In this document: positions 17,025-25,857 of the stretch, one piece after another
How the letters are laid out: each line of letters starts with the position of its first letter
How positions within the stretch are numbered: the first letter of the stretch is position 1
DNA from: Paenibacillus macerans
GTDB taxonomy: Bacteria > Bacillota > Bacilli > Paenibacillales > Paenibacillaceae
Length of the DNA: 64,000 nt
Reading direction: 5' to 3'
Assembly: GCF_900454495.1 (NCBI RefSeq)
Contig: NZ_UGSI01000001.1
Span: 4,404,501 to 4,468,500 of the forward strand
Program-made: the position numbers and the translations under genes
Notes under the pieces: model-generated
Databases searched by the model: none
What the model was told of the DNA's origin: nothing
What the model saw: the letters and a program-made list of their open reading frames with translations, nothing else

Positions 17025-17621
17025 TCACATCATTCCTTTCAAATAAACGAAGCTGAAGATGAAGATCCAGACGACGTCGAGGAAGTGCCAATACAGCGAG
17101 AAAATAAACGATTTGTTCGCAGTATCCAGCGTAAAGCCTTCGCGTTTCACCTGAATCATCAACCCGGTGCCCCACAAGAGGCCCAGCGTCACGTGGGCGC
17201 CGTGCGTGCCGAGCAGAACGAACAAGCTGGACAGGAAGGCGCTCGTTTGCAGCGTCGCCCCTTCACCAACGTACGTCACGAACTCGGTAATTTCCACGCC
17301 GAGGAAGCCGAGGCCTAGCAGCAGCGTGATGATGAAGAAGGACATAAACGCCTTTTTCATCCCGAGCCGCATGCTGTGTACCGCCAGCCCGCAGGTGAAG
17401 CTGCTGGTCAGCAGCAGGAACGTTTCGGCGAGCACCGGCCCAATTTCGAAAATTTCTTTCCCGTCCGGGCCGCTGCCCGTACGGTTCCACAGCGTGAGGT
17501 AAACGGCAAACAACGTACAGAACAGCACGATTTCCGCGCCCAGGAACAGCCAGAAGCCGAAGATCCGATTGCTGTTCTCTTCCGTCTGGTATTCAAGCGG
17601 CAAAGAATGATCTATTTTCAT
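17025..17621 (-). CDS. qoxC: Quinol oxidase subunit III
   Basis: The 198-residue protein has five membrane helices, as in cytochrome o/aa3 quinol oxidases, with the conserved ETFLLLTSSFTCGLAVHSM and HGAHVTLGLLWG helices and a WHFLDVVWIFIF end. It overlaps the end of qoxB by 4 bp (ATGA-type junction), indicating translational coupling. It stabilises subunit I and is not catalytic. Confidence 0.94.
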   Translation of the reverse strand: MKIDHSLPLEYQTEENSNRIFGFWLFLGAEIVLFCTLFAVYLTLWNRTGSGPDGKEIFEIGPVLAETFLLLTSSFTCGLAVHSMRLGMKKAFMSFFIITLLLGLGFLGVEITEFVTYVGEGATLQTSAFLSSLFVLLGTHGAHVTLGLLWGTGLMIQVKREGFTLDTANKSFIFSLYWHFLDVVWIFIFSFVYLKGMM

Positions 17622-19588
17622 GCGTGTTCACCCCGCAATCCTGCTTCCGATTCTTTTCGCATCAAGGCTTCTTCGGTTTTTTTGATTTCCTTGACCGGAA
17701 TGTGGCGTCCATGATCGCGCTCGAACGAACGCACCGCCAGCATGACGATTACGCCAAGGCCGGCAATGATCGCCGGAATCCACCAGCTGAATACCATGAA
17801 AAATCCGAAGAAGAAGAAGATAATCCCCAAAATAATCGGCTGCCCGCTGTTGTTCGGCATATGAATCTCTTCAATTTTACCGTTGTACAGCGGCTTGCCG
17901 GTTTTCTTCGCTTTCCAGAACGGATCAAGATCGTCCACTTCAGGCACCACCGCAAAGTTGTACTCCGGCACCGGACTGTGCGTGCTCCATTCCAAAGTGC
18001 GCGCGTTCCAAGGGTCGCCGGTTTTGTCTCTTTCGGCGTACCGGAAGCTCCAGTAAATGTTGTAGACCAGCACGATGAAGCCAATCGCCAAACCGACGGC
18101 GCCGATCGAGGCGATCAAGTTCAGCGGACCGAAGCCGGTGCTTTCCGAATACGTGTACATCCGCCGCGTCATGCCTTTGAGTCCCAGGAAGAACAGCGGC
18201 ATAAAAGTGACGTTGAAGCTGATCGCGATAATCCAGAAGGCCAGCTTGCCCTGGCGTTCGTTCAGCCGGAACCCGAACAATTTCGGGAACCAGTAGTAGA
18301 AGCCCGCGATCACGGCAAACACGGTACCCGGAATCAGCACGTAGTGGAAGTGGGCCACCAGGAACATCGTGTTATGGTATTGATAGTCGGCGCTCGCCAT
18401 CGCCAGCATGACGCCGGTGACGCCGCCGATCGTAAAGATCGGAATAAAGGCGAGCGAATACAGCATCGGCGTCGTAAATTCGATCCGCCCTTTGCGGAGC
18501 GTAAACAGCCAGTTGAAGATTTTGACCCCGGTCGGAACCGCAATCGCCATTGTCGTAATCGAAAACACGCCGTTGACCATCACGCCATGGCCCATCGTAT
18601 AGAAGTGGTGCGCCCATACGATAAACGACAGCAGCGAAATGACGACCATACTGAAGACCATCGATTTGTAGCCGTACAGGTTTTTACGCGAAAACGTCGA
18701 AATGATTTCACTATAAATCCCGAATGCGGGCAGAATAACGATATATACTTCCGGATGGCCCCAGACCCAGAACAGGTTGGCCCAGAGCATATCCATCCCG
18801 CCGTTGGCCATCGTAAAGAACTGCGAGCCGAACAGCCGGTCGAACATCATGAGCGCCAGCGCCACGGTCAGCACCGGGAAAGCGAACATAATAATGACGC
18901 AGGTAACCAGAACCGACCAGGTAAACATCGGCATTTTCATCAGCGTCATGCCTGGGGCGCGCATTTTCAAAATCGTGGCGACAAAATTGACACCGGTTGC
19001 CAGCGTACCGATACCGGCAATCTGCAAGGCGATCGCGTAGTAGTTATTCCCTACCGTCGGGCTGAACTCGATGCTGGCCAGCGGGAAATAAGCGGTCCAG
19101 CCGGCATCCGGGGAGCCCCCGATGACGAAGGAGATGTTAAACAGCATCGCTCCGGCGAAAAACAGCCAAAAACTGACGGCGTTCAGCCGCGGGAACGCGA
19201 CGTCGCGGGCGCCGATTTGCAGCGGTATCACGACGTTCATCAGCCCGATGACAAACGGCATCGCCATAAACAGGATCATGATAACCCCGTGCGTCGTAAA
19301 AATTTCATTGTAGTGCTGCGCGTCAAGAAGTCCGTTTTCCGGGACTGCCAGCTGCCCCCGCATCAGGAGCGCGTCCACGCCGCCGCGGAACAGCATCAGC
19401 AGGGCGCAGATGATATACATGATCCCGATGCGCTTGTGGTCCACGGTCGTCAACCATTCGCGCCACAGGTAGCCCCACTTTTTAAAATAGGTTAACCCGA
19501 TGAGAATTGCCAGCGACGCGACAACGATGCTGACCATGGCGCCGTAAATCATCGGTTCCCCAGTGACGAAAAATTCGTCCCATTTCAT
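17618..19588 (-). CDS. qoxB: Quinol oxidase subunit I (catalytic, aa3 type)
   Basis: The 656-residue protein is subunit I of the heme-copper superfamily. The active-site WVWGHPEVYIV (His-Tyr) and AHHFYTMG (CuB histidines) are present, along with FLVAHFHYVLIPG for the heme ligands and the N-terminal TTHGVIMILFMAMP. It takes electrons from menaquinol and reduces oxygen to water while pumping protons. The order qoxA-B-C-D with 1-27 bp gaps or overlaps shows one operon. The gene lies between two copper loci, consistent with its need for CuB, though linkage alone proves nothing. Confidence 0.96.
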   Translation of the reverse strand: MKWDEFFVTGEPMIYGAMVSIVVASLAILIGLTYFKKWGYLWREWLTTVDHKRIGIMYIICALLMLFRGGVDALLMRGQLAVPENGLLDAQHYNEIFTTHGVIMILFMAMPFVIGLMNVVIPLQIGARDVAFPRLNAVSFWLFFAGAMLFNISFVIGGSPDAGWTAYFPLASIEFSPTVGNNYYAIALQIAGIGTLATGVNFVATILKMRAPGMTLMKMPMFTWSVLVTCVIIMFAFPVLTVALALMMFDRLFGSQFFTMANGGMDMLWANLFWVWGHPEVYIVILPAFGIYSEIISTFSRKNLYGYKSMVFSMVVISLLSFIVWAHHFYTMGHGVMVNGVFSITTMAIAVPTGVKIFNWLFTLRKGRIEFTTPMLYSLAFIPIFTIGGVTGVMLAMASADYQYHNTMFLVAHFHYVLIPGTVFAVIAGFYYWFPKLFGFRLNERQGKLAFWIIAISFNVTFMPLFFLGLKGMTRRMYTYSESTGFGPLNLIASIGAVGLAIGFIVLVYNIYWSFRYAERDKTGDPWNARTLEWSTHSPVPEYNFAVVPEVDDLDPFWKAKKTGKPLYNGKIEEIHMPNNSGQPIILGIIFFFFGFFMVFSWWIPAIIAGLGVIVMLAVRSFERDHGRHIPVKEIKKTEEALMRKESEAGLRGEHA

Positions 19589-19612
19589 GATAAGCTACTC
19601 CCTTCCCGTTGA

Positions 19613-20575
19613 TTAGTTATGCGTCGAATGATCCATCGAAGAGTCGTTCATGTCCGACATGTCCATGCCGGGCATATCCATCCCGGAGTGGTCCATTTCT
19701 TCGGAACCCGTCGCACCTTCCTCCGAGCCGCCGTGATGATGCCCGGCGTTTTCGCCCTCCGGAGCCGGTTTGAACGACAGATGCGTGGACGAATACGATT
19801 TGCGGCCGACAAATTCCGTGTTCAGCAAGGAATCAAATTCCTGTTCCGTCAGCGCAGGTGCCGTCGTTTTTACTTCCTCCACCCATTTGTCGTACTCGGA
19901 AGGAGACATCGCCAATGCTTCAAATTCCATATGGGCGAAGCCTTCGCCGGAGAAGTTGGAGTTTTTGCCCATATAAGAGCCCTCATGCTCGGCAACGAGG
20001 TTAAGCTTGTTGACCATGTCGCTCATCGCGTATTTCTGGCCGCCCAGCTGCGGAACCCAGAAGCTTGTAATCGGCCCGTAAGAATACAGGCGGAATTCCA
20101 CCGGACGGTGCGTCGGGATATTCACGTAGTTTACCGTTTCAATGCCTTCCTCCGGATAACTGAAATGCCATTTCCAGTTGGAGGACGCCGCGTAGATCAC
20201 CAGCGGTTTCTGATCCTCATAGCCTGCCGGCACCTTTTCCACGGCGGCCGTACTGCGGACCGTCACGACCGACAACACCGCAACGATGATGATCGGGATG
20301 GTGATCCAGGTGATTTCCAGCCATTTGCTGCCTTCCTCATGCGGCGGCTCATAATCCGCAGGCAATTTGGAAGCACGGTATTTCGACAGCATGTAGATGT
20401 ACAGAACATAAACAACAAGCAAAATAAACGCCATCGTAATAATAGAGAAAATAATGACGTCAGATTGGGTCTTGGCCACCGGCCCTTTCGGATTCAAAAC
20501 CGTTAACGAATCGCATCCGGTCAGCAGCGCAAGAAGGGCTGAAAATACTACGAGCAGCAACCCTTTCCTTTTCAT
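19613..20575 (-). CDS. qoxA: Quinol oxidase subunit II with Met/His-rich tail
   Basis: The 320-residue lipoprotein (lipobox LLTGC, Cys21) has two membrane helices and a cupredoxin-like domain. The CuA cysteines of cytochrome c oxidases are absent (FSGEGFAHMEFEAL in that region), which marks a quinol oxidase. The last 50 residues are unusual: GHHHGG is followed by a stretch with seven Met and three His, such as MDHSGMDMPGMDMSDM, resembling extracellular copper-binding motifs. The tail would face outward. Whether it helps copper delivery is inference. The ATG has a weak RBS (AAAGGGG, 12-13 nt upstream). Confidence 0.94.
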   Translation of the reverse strand: MKRKGLLLVVFSALLALLTGCDSLTVLNPKGPVAKTQSDVIIFSIITMAFILLVVYVLYIYMLSKYRASKLPADYEPPHEEGSKWLEITWITIPIIIVAVLSVVTVRSTAAVEKVPAGYEDQKPLVIYAASSNWKWHFSYPEEGIETVNYVNIPTHRPVEFRLYSYGPITSFWVPQLGGQKYAMSDMVNKLNLVAEHEGSYMGKNSNFSGEGFAHMEFEALAMSPSEYDKWVEEVKTTAPALTEQEFDSLLNTEFVGRKSYSSTHLSFKPAPEGENAGHHHGGSEEGATGSEEMDHSGMDMPGMDMSDMNDSSMDHSTHN

Positions 20576-20954
20576 AGGACACCGATACCCCTTTCTTCAT
20601 TGTGAACCTTCGTTATGAACGTTTTGAACGTTGTGAACGCCATCACGAACAAACCGTGACAGCTATCGTCTTTCAGCTAATTTAATGTTAGGGAAGGGAA
20701 CAGCGAATAACAATTCATAGAGATAGTCAATTATGTAAAATATTTCTATTTTTGAGTGTGATAATAGTCCTTTACACCTCTAGCAATCCCAATTAAAGCT
20801 CGTTTTCGGCGAAATTCCGGCAAAAAACGCGATTTTGATAAATGTTCACAATGGGGGCTTGTTCTCGAATAGTTCGCAAAATTGTCATAATAGTTTTGAT
20901 TATTCGTGATTTTATTCACATTATTCTCGCTTTTGCCTTCTTTGCTAACGCCGC
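20576..20954. other. Upstream region of qoxA
   Basis: This gap is AT-rich and should contain the leftward qox promoter. I see TTGTCATAATAG-like and TGTTCACAAT sequences, but no dyad clear enough to assign to a named regulator. No gene is visible. Confidence 0.35.
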
Positions 20955-21005
20955 AAAAAAAGGCCGCCCTCAGGATCTTTCAAGATCCGCAAGGACAGCC
21001 TGTTC
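20955..21005 (-). terminator. Terminator of ddh
   Basis: On the minus strand AGGCTGTCCTTGCGGATCTT pairs with AAGATCCTGAGGGCGGCCT and is followed by a run of T (CCTTTTTTT). It lies 31 bp after the ddh stop. Confidence 0.85.
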
Positions 21006-21035
21006 TTATTTTTCGTACTTTTTTTGTTTAACGCA

Positions 21036-22013
21036 CTACAGCAATTCTTTGCGAAGCTGCTCCGGCGATTTCGGCGACAGCAGACCGAACGGGATATCGA
21101 ATACGGTTTTCGCTCCCGACTCCCCGGCTTGCGACAGCTTGTACACCGCGCGGGCATATGCTACGAGCACGCTGGCCGTAAACTCCGGGTTGCTGTCCAG
21201 CTTCAGACCGAACTCAATCAGCTGGGTGCTGTCCTTGCCCGTCCGTCCGCTTCTCAGCACCATACCTCCATGCGGCATCGTGGAATGGTTTGCTTTAAGC
21301 TCTTCTTCGCTGATGAAATGAACGGTAGTGTCATAATCCGAAAAATAGTTCGGCATCGTTTTGATCTCATGCTCGATTTTGGCCAGGTCGGCCCCTGCTT
21401 CGGCAACGACATAGCATTCGCGCAAATGCTTCTCGCGCGTGGTCAGTTCCGGATTCTCGCCTTTGCGGACACGTTCGACCGCCGCTTCTACCGGGATCGT
21501 GTATTGCTTGCCATCTTTGACGCCCGCAACGCGCCGGATCGCATCGGAGTGGCCTTGGCTAACCCCTTTGCCCCAGAACGTGTACTCTTTGCCTTCCGGC
21601 AGCACGGCTTCGGCAAGCAGCCGGTTCAAGGAGAACAAGCCCGGATCCCATCCCGTGGAAATCACGCTGACCGTTCCGGCCTTCGTCGCCGCTTCGTTGA
21701 CTTTTTCGAAATATTCAGGGATTTTGGCATGCGTGTCAAAGCTGTCGACCGTATTGAACAAGGCCGCCAGTTCCGGTCCTTGCTCCGGCAAATCCGTGGC
21801 CGAACCGCCGCAAAGAATGAGCACGTCAATGTCGCCTTTATATTTTTCGATTTCGGAAATGTGCACGACGCCGCCGGCCGCCGCCACCTCATCCGGTTTT
21901 CTTCTTGAAAAAATAGCTTGCAGTTGGAAATCGGGATTCTGCTTTAGCGCCAATTCCACACCCCGTCCCAAATTTCCGTATCCTACGATACCCGCTTTGA
22001 TCTTCGTTGCCAC
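21036..22013 (-). CDS. ddh: meso-Diaminopimelate dehydrogenase
   Basis: The 325-residue protein starts with an NADP-binding Rossmann loop (GIVGYGNLGRG) and carries the Ddh marks GGSATDLPEQGP, STGWDPGLFSLNR, GQGHSDAIRR-like (SQGHSDAIRRV) and MPHGGMVLRSG. It reductively aminates L-tetrahydrodipicolinate to meso-diaminopimelate in one NADPH-dependent step, feeding lysine and peptidoglycan synthesis. The start is GTG, with GGAGGAGGAAGG 4-8 nt upstream. It is a single-gene unit with its own terminator. Confidence 0.95.
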   Translation of the reverse strand: MATKIKAGIVGYGNLGRGVELALKQNPDFQLQAIFSRRKPDEVAAAGGVVHISEIEKYKGDIDVLILCGGSATDLPEQGPELAALFNTVDSFDTHAKIPEYFEKVNEAATKAGTVSVISTGWDPGLFSLNRLLAEAVLPEGKEYTFWGKGVSQGHSDAIRRVAGVKDGKQYTIPVEAAVERVRKGENPELTTREKHLRECYVVAEAGADLAKIEHEIKTMPNYFSDYDTTVHFISEEELKANHSTMPHGGMVLRSGRTGKDSTQLIEFGLKLDSNPEFTASVLVAYARAVYKLSQAGESGAKTVFDIPFGLLSPKSPEQLRKELL

Positions 22014-22240
22014 TTGCCTTCCTCCTCCAAATGTAGACTCTTACCCATTGTAGCTTACCCTTGGCCTATTTTAAATAGTTAACACGTAAAGTTAGCATGT
22101 AATTTATTGTTCCGGCTCAAAACTAGAACGGCGCTTCACAAAACAATCGGGCGTAATTCCTCGCCCTGATCCGTTCAGCCTTACGGCACGGGTGAAACTT
22201 GGACCGAACTTCCACAGGCCAGCGGGCCGCCGCCGAACAC
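22014..22240. other. Gap upstream of ddh
   Basis: This stretch contains the leftward ddh promoter region (near 22040-22110, AT-rich). Further right is a GC-rich segment leading into the hairpin at 22241, with no long reading frame. A short RNA ending at that hairpin is possible, but I see no promoter good enough to call it. Confidence 0.3.
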
Positions 22241-22283
22241 CAAAACAAGAGTCCGCCGATCAGCCGGCGGTGCTCTTGTTTTG
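22241..22283. terminator. Strong orphan hairpin
   Basis: CAAAACAAGAGTCCGCCG pairs with CCGGCGGTGCTCTTGTTTTG (an 11-bp outer stem, a small bulge, then a 6-bp inner stem). Both strands end in TTGTTTTG, so it could terminate in either direction. No protein gene ends next to it. Confidence 0.55.
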
Positions 22284-22364
22284 CGCCGTATTTTGCCGTA
22301 TTGCAAAGTATTACGTGGCATTACGCAAGAGTATCCGCAACAACCAGGTTGCCAGAAAGTAACT

Positions 22365-22600
22365 CCAACAAAAAAAAAGGACATTAAGTGTCTTTATTTC
22401 GGCGATCCCGTCCATTTGAGAGAAATAGAGGCATTTTATGTCGCTATTTTCTTAAGATCGCAAGGAATGCCCGCATTATGGACCATGTATAGGAAAATAA
22501 GTACATAAAATTCCGCTAATGGGGATACACATGCTAGGTTTCGGATAATAAGCACATAAAGTGTCGCTATTTTAAGTGCCCCTATTTTGCAGGGGGACGG
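22365..22600. repeat. Dispersed intergenic repeat family A, copy 2
   Basis: This copy is collinear with 1610-1830 and 41870-42080: TTTATTTCGGCGAT, AAATAGAGGCATTTTATGTC, GCTATTTTCTT, ATCGCAAGGAATGCCCGC, AAATTCCGCTAATGGGGAT and ATAAGCACATAAAGTG follow in the same order. It is followed by a further CCCCTATTTTGCAGGGG palindrome (22588-22604). Confidence 0.75.
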
Positions 22601-22760
22601 TTAGCCGTTCCAATTAGCAGGCAGTCAGGCTGGTAAACGCTGATTTGGAGCTTGACCCATCGTTTAGACTGGAGAACAGGCCCACTTGAACCTTCACACA
22701 ATCGACAAAAAATCAGGTCAGGGTTAGTCCCATATAGCCCGTTATAGTCATATTCAAGTT

Positions 22761-22789
22761 TTGACAACTATTGTAAAATAGTATTTATT
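22761..22789 (+). promoter_or_regulatory. Putative promoter with dyad upstream of the CopC-CopD gene
   Basis: TTGACA (22761-22766) is followed after 17 bp by TTTATT (22784-22789). The spacer contains ACTATT-GTAA-AATAGT (22767-22782), a perfect 6-bp-arm dyad that could bind a regulator. It lies 40 bp before the start codon. The -10 is weak. Confidence 0.5.
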
Positions 22790-22829
22790 GTGAAATTTAT
22801 CATTGACTTTTTTTGATAAAGGCAGGGGG

Positions 22830-24653
22830 ATGAAGTTGAAATCACGATGGTGCAAATGGGCCTTGCTTATGGGGTTGGCGTGTTTCGTTGTGCTGGGCAT
22901 CCGCCCTTCCGCCGTGCTGGCCCATGCCTACGTCGTTTCCTCGGCGCCTGCGGCGGATGAGACGCTGGACGAGGCGCCAAGCTCCGTCCGGATCGAGTTT
23001 AACGAGCCGATCGAAGCAAGCTTTTACGAGTTGGACGTGATCGGGCCGTCCGGCATTAGCGAGGCGGCGGGCGAGCCTGTGTTCGATCCGGAGCAGCCGA
23101 CTCGGCTAAGCGTTGAGCTGAAGCCGGATCTGCCGGAGGGAGTGTACGCGGCCAAATGGAGAGTCGTTTCCGGCGATGGACACCCCGTCTCCGGGACGAT
23201 TTCTTTTCAAATCGGGCAAGGGGCTGCAAACAGCGTACCCCAGCACAGCGCAGCCGATCAGCGCAGCTTTCCCGGCTGGAGCCTGCTGGCGGTCCGTTGG
23301 CTGTTTTACGGCGGCATGGCCTTGTATTTGGGAACTCTTGCGTTCCACTTATGGCTGCTGCCAGCCGGAAAACGAACAAGTGTGGTGCCGGAACGGCTAA
23401 AACGGCGCAGCCGTATGGCACTGCTGCTCGGATACGCCGCGGCCGCGGCCGGCGTTCTGCTTAGCCTGCCGCAGCAAACCGCCAGCGATGCCGGTGGCGG
23501 CTGGAGCAATGCGTTCGATCCCGACAGACTGCGGGAGGCGCTGACTTACACGAGCTTTGGCGAGATCTGGGAGTACCAGGCCGTGCTGCTCGCCGTATTG
23601 CTTGCGGCAACTATACTCCTCCTGCGCACCTTCAGCAACAAGGCCTGCCCGGGCAGGCTGCTCCTTGCCCTCGCTTTCGCGGCCGGCCTTGGCCTGCTGC
23701 TCGCCAAGGCTTTTATCGGCCATGCGGCCACGGCCTCGGTGAAGTCCGCCGCCGTCACGGCGGACTTTCTGCACTTGGCCGCCGGGCTGATCTGGCTCGG
23801 CGGCGTGGGCGCGCTGGCGTTTTTGCTGCCGGCCGCTGCCGCCCGGCCGAAGCCGCTGCCGGCGGAGGCCCTCGCCGGAACGGCACGCGAACCTGCGCCA
23901 GCGCCGGACCCGGGCGCGGCAACCGGCGGCTTGTTCGGCAGGTCGGACGCCCCGCCCTCGGCTACCGCCGCGGATTCGCCGCAACAACCGCTTTATTGGC
24001 GCGCGGTCCGGCGCTTCTCAATGCTGGCCGCCGGCTGCGTCGCCGTCCTGATAGTTACCGCCGTATACGGAAGCCTGCTTCATGTGCCTACCTGGTACGC
24101 GCTTTTTCATACGGACTACGGCAAGGTGCTGCTGGCGAAAATACTGCTGACCCTGGTTTGCCTGGCGCTGGGGCTGTCGGCCTTTCTGCGCGGACGCAAG
24201 CCCTCCCGGCCGCTGGGAGCCGGGGTTTGGACGGAATTCGCCCTCGGCTTGGCCGTTCTCGTGCTGGCGGCGCTGCTGGCCAATCTGCCGACCGCCGCGG
24301 CCAACCCCGGACCGGCCAAGCTGACGAACCAGTTCCCGGACGGGTCGCGCGTGACGATCAACATTACGCCCAATCTTGTGGGAGCCAATACGTTCCGTGC
24401 GGAAATCGTCGGGTCTGACGGCCAGCCCCGCCGGGATATTGAACAAGTTACGCTGACGTTAACCTCCAAAGAAATGGATATGGGCGCCCGGGAAATCAGA
24501 TTCTCCGGCCAGCAGCTTGGCAGCGATCCGCCCCAAGCTCAGGCTGACGGGATCATTACGATGGGCGGCCGCTGGAATGTCCGCGTCCATATCCTGCTGA
24601 AATCGCTGGACACCCTGGATTACGATACGGAGCTGCGGGTCGGTAGTAAATAA
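22830..24653 (+). CDS. CopC-CopD fusion, copper resistance/import protein (YcnJ-like)
   Basis: The 607-residue protein has a signal peptide (cleavage expected after SAVLA) that would leave His32 as the mature N-terminus. This is the known Cu(II) ligand of CopC domains. The CopC part (about 32-135) includes DGHPVSG; the rest is a CopD membrane domain with about eight helices and a low-complexity Ala/Pro/Gly loop near residues 345-390. The C-terminal extracytoplasmic beta domain of about 110 residues resembles the YtkA-like module. Such fusions (YcnJ in Bacillus) are linked to copper uptake under limitation. The ATG directly follows AAGGCAGGGGG; an upstream in-frame TTG is less likely. Confidence 0.88.
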   Translation: MKLKSRWCKWALLMGLACFVVLGIRPSAVLAHAYVVSSAPAADETLDEAPSSVRIEFNEPIEASFYELDVIGPSGISEAAGEPVFDPEQPTRLSVELKPDLPEGVYAAKWRVVSGDGHPVSGTISFQIGQGAANSVPQHSAADQRSFPGWSLLAVRWLFYGGMALYLGTLAFHLWLLPAGKRTSVVPERLKRRSRMALLLGYAAAAAGVLLSLPQQTASDAGGGWSNAFDPDRLREALTYTSFGEIWEYQAVLLAVLLAATILLLRTFSNKACPGRLLLALAFAAGLGLLLAKAFIGHAATASVKSAAVTADFLHLAAGLIWLGGVGALAFLLPAAAARPKPLPAEALAGTAREPAPAPDPGAATGGLFGRSDAPPSATAADSPQQPLYWRAVRRFSMLAAGCVAVLIVTAVYGSLLHVPTWYALFHTDYGKVLLAKILLTLVCLALGLSAFLRGRKPSRPLGAGVWTEFALGLAVLVLAALLANLPTAAANPGPAKLTNQFPDGSRVTINITPNLVGANTFRAEIVGSDGQPRRDIEQVTLTLTSKEMDMGAREIRFSGQQLGSDPPQAQADGIITMGGRWNVRVHILLKSLDTLDYDTELRVGSK

Positions 24654-24696
24654 TCCACTAAATCATTAATGCAATGAACAAAAGGAGAGGATCAAC

Positions 24697-25497
24697 ATGT
24701 TTAGAGCCATTCCATTACGTATAAACCGTCTATGGTTCGCTGTCGCTTCAGCGGCCGCGGCCACCCTGCTTTTCGGCGGCGTCGCCAGCGCGCATGTGAC
24801 CGTCAGTCCCGGAGCATCCGCCCCCGGGGCCTGGCAAACCTACACCATCAAGGTCCCCGTCGAAAAGGACATCCCCACGGTCAAGGTTGCGCTAAAAATA
24901 CCGGACGGCGTTGAGTTCAAGCAATACCGGCCAATTCCGGATTGGGACGTTGAACTGACCAAAAACGATGCCGGCGCCGTGACGGCGGTCACCTGGTCCG
25001 CCGAGGACGGCGGAATCGGGCCCGGTGAATTCCAGCAATTCGACTTCGTGGCCAAAAACCCCGACAAGGCGGCCGAAGTGGCTTGGGACGCCTTCCAGTA
25101 TTATAGCGACGGCAGCGTGGTGGAATGGACCGGCGGCGAAGGCGCCGATTATCCGCATTCGCTGACGGTAATCAGCGCGGAAGCTAGAGGCGCGGCGAAC
25201 GCCGATGCCGGTCACGGCCACGACAGCAACGCGGGCAGCGCGAGCGGCGCGCCTGAAGGCGCAGGCACTGGGGCAAGCGGCGACGGTGCAAACGGTGCCG
25301 GGAACGCGAACGCCGGGAAAGCTGGCGCCCAAAGCGGCAGCACCAACGCGGACGCAGCCGCCGCCAACTCCGCCGCGGCGCAAAACTCCGGCACGTCCGG
25401 GCTTGAAACGGCAACTCTGGTGGTCTCCATCGCCGCCCTGCTCGTATCGCTGGCCGCATTGTGGCTCACCCTCCGCTCTAAGCGGAAACCGGCTTGA
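24697..25497 (+). CDS. YcnI-like DUF1775 copper-binding protein
   Basis: The 266-residue protein has a signal peptide ending SASA-like (GVASA), giving a mature N-terminal His33 (HVTVSPG), the copper ligand of YcnI proteins. A DUF1775 domain follows to about residue 165 with the family tryptophan region (PDWDVELTK, VTWSAEDGGIGPGEF). An Ala/Gly/Asn-rich linker of about 65 residues leads to one C-terminal membrane helix and RSKRK. It would be anchored outside the membrane. AAAGGAGAGG precedes the ATG, 43 bp after the CopC-CopD gene, so the two form a ycnJ-ycnI-like unit. Confidence 0.9.
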   Translation: MFRAIPLRINRLWFAVASAAAATLLFGGVASAHVTVSPGASAPGAWQTYTIKVPVEKDIPTVKVALKIPDGVEFKQYRPIPDWDVELTKNDAGAVTAVTWSAEDGGIGPGEFQQFDFVAKNPDKAAEVAWDAFQYYSDGSVVEWTGGEGADYPHSLTVISAEARGAANADAGHGHDSNAGSASGAPEGAGTGASGDGANGAGNANAGKAGAQSGSTNADAAAANSAAAQNSGTSGLETATLVVSIAALLVSLAALWLTLRSKRKPA

Positions 25498-25548
25498 CCG
25501 TTGGCGCTGCGCCATGAACCTTTGCTGCTTCACGGCCAGATAATTTAG

Positions 25549-25577
25549 TTGTATTCTCATGAAGCAGTCACTATAAT
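25549..25577 (+). promoter_or_regulatory. Promoter of the 52-residue small gene
   Basis: TTGTAT (25549-25554) and a perfect TATAAT (25572-25577) are exactly 17 bp apart, 36 bp before the small gene's ATG. Confidence 0.7.
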
Positions 25578-25612
25578 TTTGTATTAACAATATGGAGAGG
25601 AGGCGAAAAGCG

Positions 25613-25771
25613 ATGAGAACGGTATTTGCACCTGCTTATACGGAATTATCTGTAAAAAAATCCGGCAAATCGGGCTTTAACGGGACCCGTCTGCCCATTT
25701 TCCAGCAGCGTTTTTACGTCCAACCTTATACCAAGCCCGGGCCGGGATCGCTTTTTGCCGCCTTGCTGTAA
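25613..25771 (+). CDS. Orphan small protein, 52 residues
   Basis: ATG is preceded by GAGAGGAGG 9 nt upstream. The encoded peptide begins MRTVFAPAYTELSVKKSGKS and ends KPGPGSLFAALL; it is basic, with Phe, Tyr and Pro, no cysteine and no membrane helix. I do not recognise it. A good promoter (25549-25577) and an excellent terminator (25798-25822) bracket it, so it is a self-contained transcription unit. This makes a real gene more likely than its length alone would. It is not a fragment of the copper genes before it or of the broken transporter after it. Confidence 0.6.
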   Translation: MRTVFAPAYTELSVKKSGKSGFNGTRLPIFQQRFYVQPYTKPGPGSLFAALL

Positions 25772-25797
25772 ATCCGAATAAACGCGGAAGCAAAACC

Positions 25798-25822
25798 AGG
25801 CGCCGGCTTACGGCGCCTTTTT
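25798..25822 (+). terminator. Terminator of the small gene
   Basis: AGGCGCCG-GCTTA-CGGCGCCT forms a perfect 8-bp stem with a 5-nt loop, followed by a T run (25818-25822). Confidence 0.92.
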
Positions 25823-25857
25823 GTATGCATATTAACATATTGGAGTGAGAGACCTGA

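Noticed and set aside
17624..19495. 623-codon plus-strand frame opposite qoxB
   Set aside because: Antisense of a strongly conserved oxidase subunit; the product is His/Arg-rich and unlike any protein family.
20820..20900. Rex or Fnr site upstream of qoxA
   Set aside because: TGTTCACAAT and TTGTCATAATAG are only half-site matches; no full dyad with correct spacing.
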